From NCBI RefSeq assembly GCF_040939455.1, contig NC_134110.1, forward strand, positions 98,485,001 through 98,549,000: a stretch of DNA of 64,000 nt, in the 5' to 3' direction. Below, piece after piece: positions 58,700 to 64,000 of this stretch. Every line of letters starts with the position of its first letter. The first letter of the stretch is position 1. Source of the stretch: Microcebus murinus (lineage: Eukaryota > Chordata > Mammalia > Primates > Cheirogaleidae). Below the pieces are notes generated by a model. It ran no database searches and had not been told where the DNA came from. It was given only the letters and a program-made list of their open reading frames with translations. The position numbers and the translations under genes were made by a program.

Positions 58700-58880
58700 T
58701 TCAAGAACTATTTCTCCAGTTGGGAGCTTTTTGACCTTGGGTAGCTTAATTTCTGTAAACCTCAGTTTCCTCATCCTCAGTAGGGGGATAATGATGGTAC
58801 CTGCATTGTAAAGTCCTTGAATTAAATGATGAACTGTATTTGAAGCACTTAATACAGTGCCCCTGTAGCCACAAGTTACC
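58700..58880 (+). mobile_element. MIR SINE remnant
   Basis: TTTTTGACCTTGGGTAGCTT, CCTCAGTTTCCTCATCCTCA, GATAATGATGGTACCTGC and TTGAAGCACTTAATACAGTG match MIR. Confidence 0.85.
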
Positions 58881-59009
58881 ACCAGCATGGTGGCACAGGA
58901 GAAGGAGTTTGGCTTTGGAACCAAATAGCACCCTGGTCATCTAGTTATGTGACTAAAGGAAGTTATTTGAGTTATAGTTTCCTTGTTTTAAAAATGGAAA
59001 TAATAACTC

Positions 59010-59165
59010 ATTTATTCTTGTATTTGAGAAATATTGATATCTACTCTTGATGTCTGCATTATTCTATAAGATGGAATACAATTGAACAAAACAGGAAAAG
59101 CAATCCATGCCCTCATGGAATTTACATTCTAGTGGTGTGAGAACAGAGACATAAATAATCCTCCA
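59010..59165 (-). mobile_element. L2 LINE 3' fragment, antisense
   Basis: ATGCCCTCATGGAATTTACA and TTCTAGTGGTGTGAGAACAG with the preceding text match the antisense L2 3' end. Confidence 0.65.
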
Positions 59166-60665
59166 TTCACATGTTAAACAATTCCGGGGAGTGGTGCTTA
59201 TTTATCAAGACTAACGGTTTATTTATCAAGGCCTACAAGACCCTCACCTCAATCTTCCCACCAATCTAAAGCTAGTAAGTCATAAATCGCCCAGTTCCAG
59301 CCAATGCCCCCTGTACGAGAGCATCCTCAGCGTCACCTAGCCCAAGCCTTAACCCCTGCAAAGACTCTGCTCTAACTTCTCATTTCCAGACACTGCTGAG
59401 ATTCTGTCAAGGTGGTCTGCTGCTTTACTGCAGGAAATCTAGTAGACTTGGCTTTGATTGATGAACAGGTCTTTCTGGTGGTTGTTTGGGCAGTCGATAT
59501 AGGCTTACAAACAATAAATAAATAAAGTATAGAATTGTGATGAAGAGAGAGCTCATGGGCGGGGCTTTGCAGGGCAGGTTATTTGATTTATTTGACTTTA
59601 TTCTGAGTAAGGACGAGAAGCAATGGAGGGTTTGGGCCAGAGAAGCGGCATGGTCCACCTTATCCATTAGCAGGATGGCTCTGGCATCAGCGCTGAGAAA
59701 TGACTGAAGACGGCAAAGGCGGGAACCAGTGATCAATTAGGAGGCTCAGACTTGGTGGCAGGAATGGACTTGGCAAGAGGTAGCCTGACTCTTTCCTAGT
59801 TTGAAGGTAGAGCCAGTGGAATTTGTGGACGGATCGGATGGGAGTGTGGGAGGAAGAAGCTCACCTAAAGGATGTCATGAGCTTTCGATGCCAAATCACT
59901 TGTGATTTGTCAGTGCCCAGTAAGCAGCAGCATCTTGAGGATGTGCACATTTCTTGTCTGCCTGAAGCCATGTCTCCCTGCCCCTGTCAGTTGGGAAACT
60001 GCCAGAGATGCCACTTGCCCCAGGGATGCCTTTCCTGACCTTCTCAGCCAGCTTAGGCATGCTCTGCATGTCTCCATTGTCCACTCTCCTTTGCACATGC
60101 CGCCCCCATGCCGTGGACTCTTTGTGTCCCTGCTTATCTCTGTCCCTCTGCAAACTGCCCTGTCCAGGAGGCAGGGCCTTGTCTTCCCTGATCATTGTTG
60201 ACCACTCTGCAGCCGGGACAGAGTCTGAAGCACAGCCGGTATTCAGCCCACACTTGATTGTTGTTAGCATCTTCATATCTGTGATGGGAAAAAAGGGGAG
60301 TTCCTTTATCTCTAGTGCAGAGTTTGGGACTCTGCTTATCCTGAAAAGTCATGGAGAAGTAGTTATCAACCATGGCTAGCTGTGGGCAAAATCGTGAAGT
60401 AGCCAGAGCCTTATAGGTTTTTTGCATTAATTTTGATTTTTTAAAAGTATTTCATTAAAATGTTGTTTATCTTAATTACTAAGTGTTTTTGTGTCCCCGT
60501 AATTTTTGTGCCCTGGGAAACTAACTTGCCCACCTCACCCAGCCCTTGGCCCTTCTGGAGAGGCAGCAGGTGATGAGGAAGGTGCGAGGGGATGCGGGCT
60601 CAGGGCATGACATTCTTCTGAGTGTTACATGAGGAGTTTTGCAGAGAAAGCCTAGAAGGCTCCAA
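59166..60665. other. Intergenic DNA, nothing recognised
   Basis: GC-balanced sequence with several chance open frames on both strands (for example 59896-60276 minus and 60008-60379 plus). No protein family or repeat recognised. Confidence 0.4.
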
Positions 60666-60671
60666 GGTGGG

Positions 60672-61069
60672 TGTATTAGTCTGCTTGAGCTGCCATCACA
60701 GAATACCCAAGATTGGGTGGCTGAAACAACAGACATTGATCTTCTCACAGCGCTGGAGGCGAGAAATCCAAGGTCAAGGTACCTGCAGGGTTGGTCTCTG
60801 GCGAGGCCTCTCTTCCTGGCTTGCAGACGGCCGCCTTCTCTCTGGGCGCTCACATGGCCTCTTTCTTGTGTGCACTCGGAGAGAGCGAGCTCTGGTGTCT
60901 GTTTCTTTTCTTGTAAGGACATCAATTCTATTGGGTTAGGTCCCCCCCCTTAAGACCTCATTTAATCTTAATTACCTCCTGAAAGGCCTCATCTTGAAAT
61001 ATAGTCACATTGGGGGTTATGGTTTCAACATATACATTTTTTGATGGAACCACAATTCATTCCATAACG
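60672..61069 (-). mobile_element. MLT1-type (ERVL-MaLR) solo LTR
   Basis: The antisense MLT1 pattern runs TGTATTAGTCTGCTTGAGCT, GGGTGGCTGAAACAACAGAC, GGTTGGTCTCTGGCGAGGCC, CTTAATTACCTCCTGAAAGG, AACCACAATTCATTCCATAA. The 5 bp flank GTGGG at 60667-60671 recurs at 61070-61074, the target duplication size expected for ERVL-type integration. No internal retroviral sequence is present, so it is a solo LTR. Confidence 0.88.
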
Positions 61070-61124
61070 GTGGGTACTCAGCTCCCCATCAGATCATACT
61101 ACCACAAGTGGCAGCTTGGTGCTG

Positions 61125-61315
61125 GAAGATGATGGATCAGGGTTTGGATTTTGGCTCTTCATCTAATTAGCTGTGTGGTCTTGGGCTAATCACTTACCTT
61201 CTCTGAACCTCAGCTTCCCCATCTCTAAAATCTGTTAATATTTCTGATCTCACTGGGAGATGAAGGTACTAATCTGAGAGAGATATCAAAGATTTGAGCA
61301 CAGTTCTCAGTAAAC
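61125..61315 (+). mobile_element. MIR SINE remnant
   Basis: GGTTTGGATTTTGGCTCTTC, GCTGTGTGGTCTTGGGCTAA, TCACTTACCTTCTCTGAACC and TCAGCTTCCCCATCTCTAAA match MIR well. Confidence 0.88.
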
Positions 61316-62690
61316 TATAGGTTCCCCCCTTTAGCAAACTAATTGGAATCCAGGAAACAGAAACTGGCCCTGCAGTTAAGAATGCAGTTCTGCTCATGGA
61401 CTTTGGGCACCTGGAGAGCTAGAGAGTGGTGTTACATGGAGACTGTCTACCATCTTTCTGAATTTGGATGGCTGCACAGCCGTGCCCCACACTATATTAG
61501 ATCTTCCTGCAGACACGGGGCAGGAGACCCAGGCCTCGCAGTTCTCCTTGGGCCAACCAGGAACTTTCCGTGGCTGTTGGGTAGGAGGGAGAAGTGCCGA
61601 GTCATGGATTTGTTTCCTTCTGATTCTGTGTGCTTCTTATCATGTTCTTCAGGAAACATTAGCACACCCAGCTATTAATAATGATGATGAAATGAAGTTT
61701 CTAACTAAATCTGGGGTGGAGGTGAGGGTCACCTGCCTGGCTAACCTATGCTTCTATCTATCCAGGAAGGAAGGGACCTATCTGGGGCAAGCTGAGGCGA
61801 TAGGCAGGCACGACATGCTGAGAATCCCTCGACTTCACTGGGCAGGGCAACCCCAGCCTCCCGAAGGTCATGGTTGGGCGGGAGATGTCAATGTTGTCAT
61901 TGGCAGATTTTTCCCAACTGATTCCAAAATCCCTTAGTAGGCAAAGATTCGAGACAAAGAAACAGTACCTGGGGCCTTCCAAGGAGTGAGATGACGGTTC
62001 TCAGCATATCACAGGAAGAAATATTTGTTTCGGTTGACAGAGGACTGCACTTATGCCCTTGAGACAGATAAGATGTTTCCCCTGGGAACTTGCTCTAACT
62101 CTGGTTCCCCTGGTCCCTCTCTTCCCTTAAAGCCTGAGATGTCACTGATGAATGCCCCTTACGTCCCCTCTGTTGGCCTAACTAGCGTCGATGAGCAGGA
62201 ATAGTGTCAGATAATGATTTTTGTCTGGAGCCCAGAACCTTCTGGAATATCTGGTTACTAGTGAATCACAAGAGAAACTTTGATTCCATTTCTTCTCCCA
62301 GAAGGTGAAAGCCAGCCATGGCTGTGCCCTCAATGAATAGGCTGACTTAGGCAATTGCCTATGGCGTTGGGCTCCGGAGCTCATTCTTTTACCCACAACC
62401 TGAGTGGAAAATTTTGCTCAGGTGATGGAATATGTATTATCCTCCCATTGCCCAACAAATTCAGCCCTGACTGACATAAGGGAAAGTCCATTTCAACTAT
62501 TTTTGATCCCTTCCCCTTATCGAATTCATACTTGAGAAGTTTTCACAACAGAATTACATTTCCAGCATTTAAATCAGGCTAATGATTAACTCAAGGAACC
62601 CAAGAAGCATTCCTGTCGCAATCTGTTTCCACAAATAGAGGAGCCAAGCACTGCGGCTTACAAAAGGGACGGACTTGGGCAAGTCCTCAG
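61316..62690. other. Intergenic DNA, nothing recognised
   Basis: Chance open frames only (61343-61678, 61464-61937). No recognised repeat or gene. Confidence 0.4.
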
Positions 62691-62770
62691 CATTTACAAG
62701 TGCACTGTTCAGTGCACCAGCCACCAGCCACGTGGGGCTTCTTGAACTTAAATTAAAAGTACTGTTCCTC

Positions 62771-63515
62771 TCCAGTGAGAATGGCCTTTATTAAAAAGTC
62801 CCAAAACAATAATTGTTGGCATGGATGTGGAGAGATAGGAACACTTACATACTGCTGGTGGGACTGCAAATTAGTTCAACCTCTGTGGAAAGCAATATGG
62901 AGATACGTTAAAGAGATACAAGTAGATCTACCATTTGATCCAGCAATCCCATCACTGGGCATCTACCCAAAAGAACAAAAGACACTCTATAAAAAAGACA
63001 CCTGCACTCGAATGTTTATAACAGCACAATTCATAATTGGAAAGATGTGGAAACAACCCAAATGCCCATCAATACACGAGTGGATTAATAAAATGTGGTA
63101 TATATATACTGTGGAGTACTATTCAGCTATAAGAAACAATGGTGATGTAGCACCTCTTGTATTTTCCTGGATAGAGCTGGAACCCATTCTACTAAGTGAA
63201 GTATCCCAAGAATGGAAAAACCAGCACCACATGTACTCACCAGCAAATTGGTTTCACTGATCAACACCTAAGTGGACATATAGGAATAACATTTATTGGG
63301 CATCAGGCAGGTGGGAGGGGGGACTGGGGATGGGTATATACACACATAACGAGGGTGATGTGCACCATCTGGGGGATGGACACGCTTGAAGCTCTGACTC
63401 CAGAGAGAAGGCGGGGAAGGTAACACGTGTTACTAAACATTTGTACCCCCATAAGATGCTGAAATTAAAAAAACAGAGAAATAAAAGCATTCAGGACACA
63501 CACACACACAAAATT
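62771..63515 (+). mobile_element. 5'-truncated lemur-type L1 (ORF2 C-terminus and 3' UTR)
   Basis: It joins at ORF2 text and continues through the 3' UTR to CCCCATAAGATGCTGAAATT, an A-rich tail and a short (CA)n. The TSD CTGTTCCTC is at 62762-62770 and 63516-63524. The 3' UTR matches that of the full-length copy (GTGGACATATAGGAATAACA), so they are close relatives. Confidence 0.9.
62775..63260 (+). pseudogene. L1 ORF2 C-terminal fragment, open to its natural stop
   Basis: 161 codons without a break, ending at the normal ORF2 stop. The zinc-knuckle-like motif reads C-WHG-C-GEIGTLT-Y-C-WWD-C, so the His expected in CX3CX7HX4C is replaced by Tyr. The open frame implies a recent insertion. It cannot encode a functional enzyme because the endonuclease and RT parts are missing. 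Confidence 0.9.
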
Positions 63516-63595
63516 CTGTTCCTCGGTTGCACTCGTCACCTTTCAAGTGTTCGGTAGCTACATGTGGCCATGGCTGTGGCATTGGGCAAGCAAGT

Positions 63596-64000
63596 GCAGG
63601 GTGTTTCCATTGGCGCCTGTTTCATCATCCGAAAGGGAGCAGCGAGGACCTCAGGTGTCAGGTGTGTGTGTGTGGGGCGGAGAAACACTTTGTATGTTGC
63701 AAGGTGCACAAAGCCATGTCCTCAGCCTTGACTTGCCGTTTGGGTGGTTCAGAGTGGATTCCAGGTTTGCTAAAGAACAGCTCAAGGAAATAATCTGACT
63801 CTTTTGGTGTGTATGTCTAATGGCTTTCTGGCTCAGCTCTGTTTCTCTCATAAAATCAGCAGTGCTGAGAATCTGCCTTTCCTGGGCAGAAAAGAGTGAA
63901 ATACTCATCCACTCCAACCCCCAGGTTTCCAGCCTGTCCCGGATCAACAGTGGCTTCCCCGGACAACCTCTGGGCCTCCCTTTCACCCCGACTCTCACTC
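63596..64000. other. Intergenic DNA to window end
   Basis: No gene or repeat recognised apart from a short (TG)n at about 63660-63672. Confidence 0.35.

Larger units (their letters stand above)
62696..63595. mobile_element. hAT-like MITE split by an L1 insertion
   Basis: Left part 62696-62770 (AGCCACCAGCCACGTGGGGC, TTGAACTTAAATTAAAAGTA). Right part 63516-63595 (TTCCTCGGTTGCACTCGTCA, CCTTTCAAGTGTTCGGTAGC, TACATGTGGCCATGGCTG). The two resemble the halves of a palindromic mammalian MITE with CACATGTGGCTA-type arms. The family assignment is by memory. Confidence 0.6.

Overview
This is a mammalian nuclear DNA window, almost certainly from a strepsirrhine primate (lemur-like). The evidence is the dimeric 7SL-derived Alu family, present in about 29 copies. 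Many copies carry the A/T-rich linker with AATTAATTGGCCAACTA and the right-monomer phrase GAGCTAGGCTGACGCCA, which I recognise from lemur Alus and not from human Alus. There are no bacterial-style operons, CRISPR arrays or phage genes, and I recognised no structured RNA gene. Species and chromosome cannot be fixed from sequence alone.

One real protein-coding gene is present: MRPL15 (mitochondrial large-subunit ribosomal protein uL15m). It lies on the plus strand in five coding exons (11934-12041, 12904-13058, 14007-14172, 18068-18191, 23281-23618). All four introns are GT-AG, the splice phases close exactly, and the product is 296 aa. A GC-rich, CpG-rich promoter with a GC box and a CACGTG E-box precedes it, and an ATTAAA poly(A) signal follows the stop.

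Layout. 1-4426: intergenic DNA with four Alus. 4427-10378: a full-length but broken lemur-type LINE-1 with a 5' UTR, degenerate ORF1 and ORF2, a G-rich 3' UTR and a 12-13 bp target-site duplication (TSD). Inside its ORF2 sits a tiny insertion of 23 nt plus 40 A. 10391-11933: MIR, one Alu and the promoter. 11934-23766: MRPL15, whose introns hold Alus in both orientations, an L2, a MIR and a MER2/Tigger-like DNA transposon. 23767-30790: downstream flank with MIRs, old L1 3' ends, a very short L1 insertion that is 3' UTR only, and two Alus. 30795-39520: a stack of old antisense L1 fragments with Alus inside them, a palindromic MITE split by an Alu, and a rearranged inverted-Alu hybrid. 39521-49252: mostly unique or unrecognised DNA plus MIR, L2, MER5-like, LTR-like and Alu copies. 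49253-50935: sense L1 3' part. 50936-53110: unassigned. 53111-57275: antisense L1 with ORF1 remnants and a long, internally repetitive 5' UTR, abutting an older antisense L1. 58190-64000: old L1, MIR, an MLT1-type solo LTR with a 5 bp TSD, and a young 5'-truncated L1 inside a hAT-like MITE.

I found no new multi-gene system. The most unusual observations are two ultrashort poly(A)-tailed insertions with perfect TSDs (23 nt at 8748-8770; a 44-nt Alu 5' fragment at 16961-17011). Others are a repeat-structured L1 5' UTR, an Alu inserted at the hairpin apex of a palindromic MITE, and an Alu-Alu inverted hybrid at which an L1 abruptly ends.
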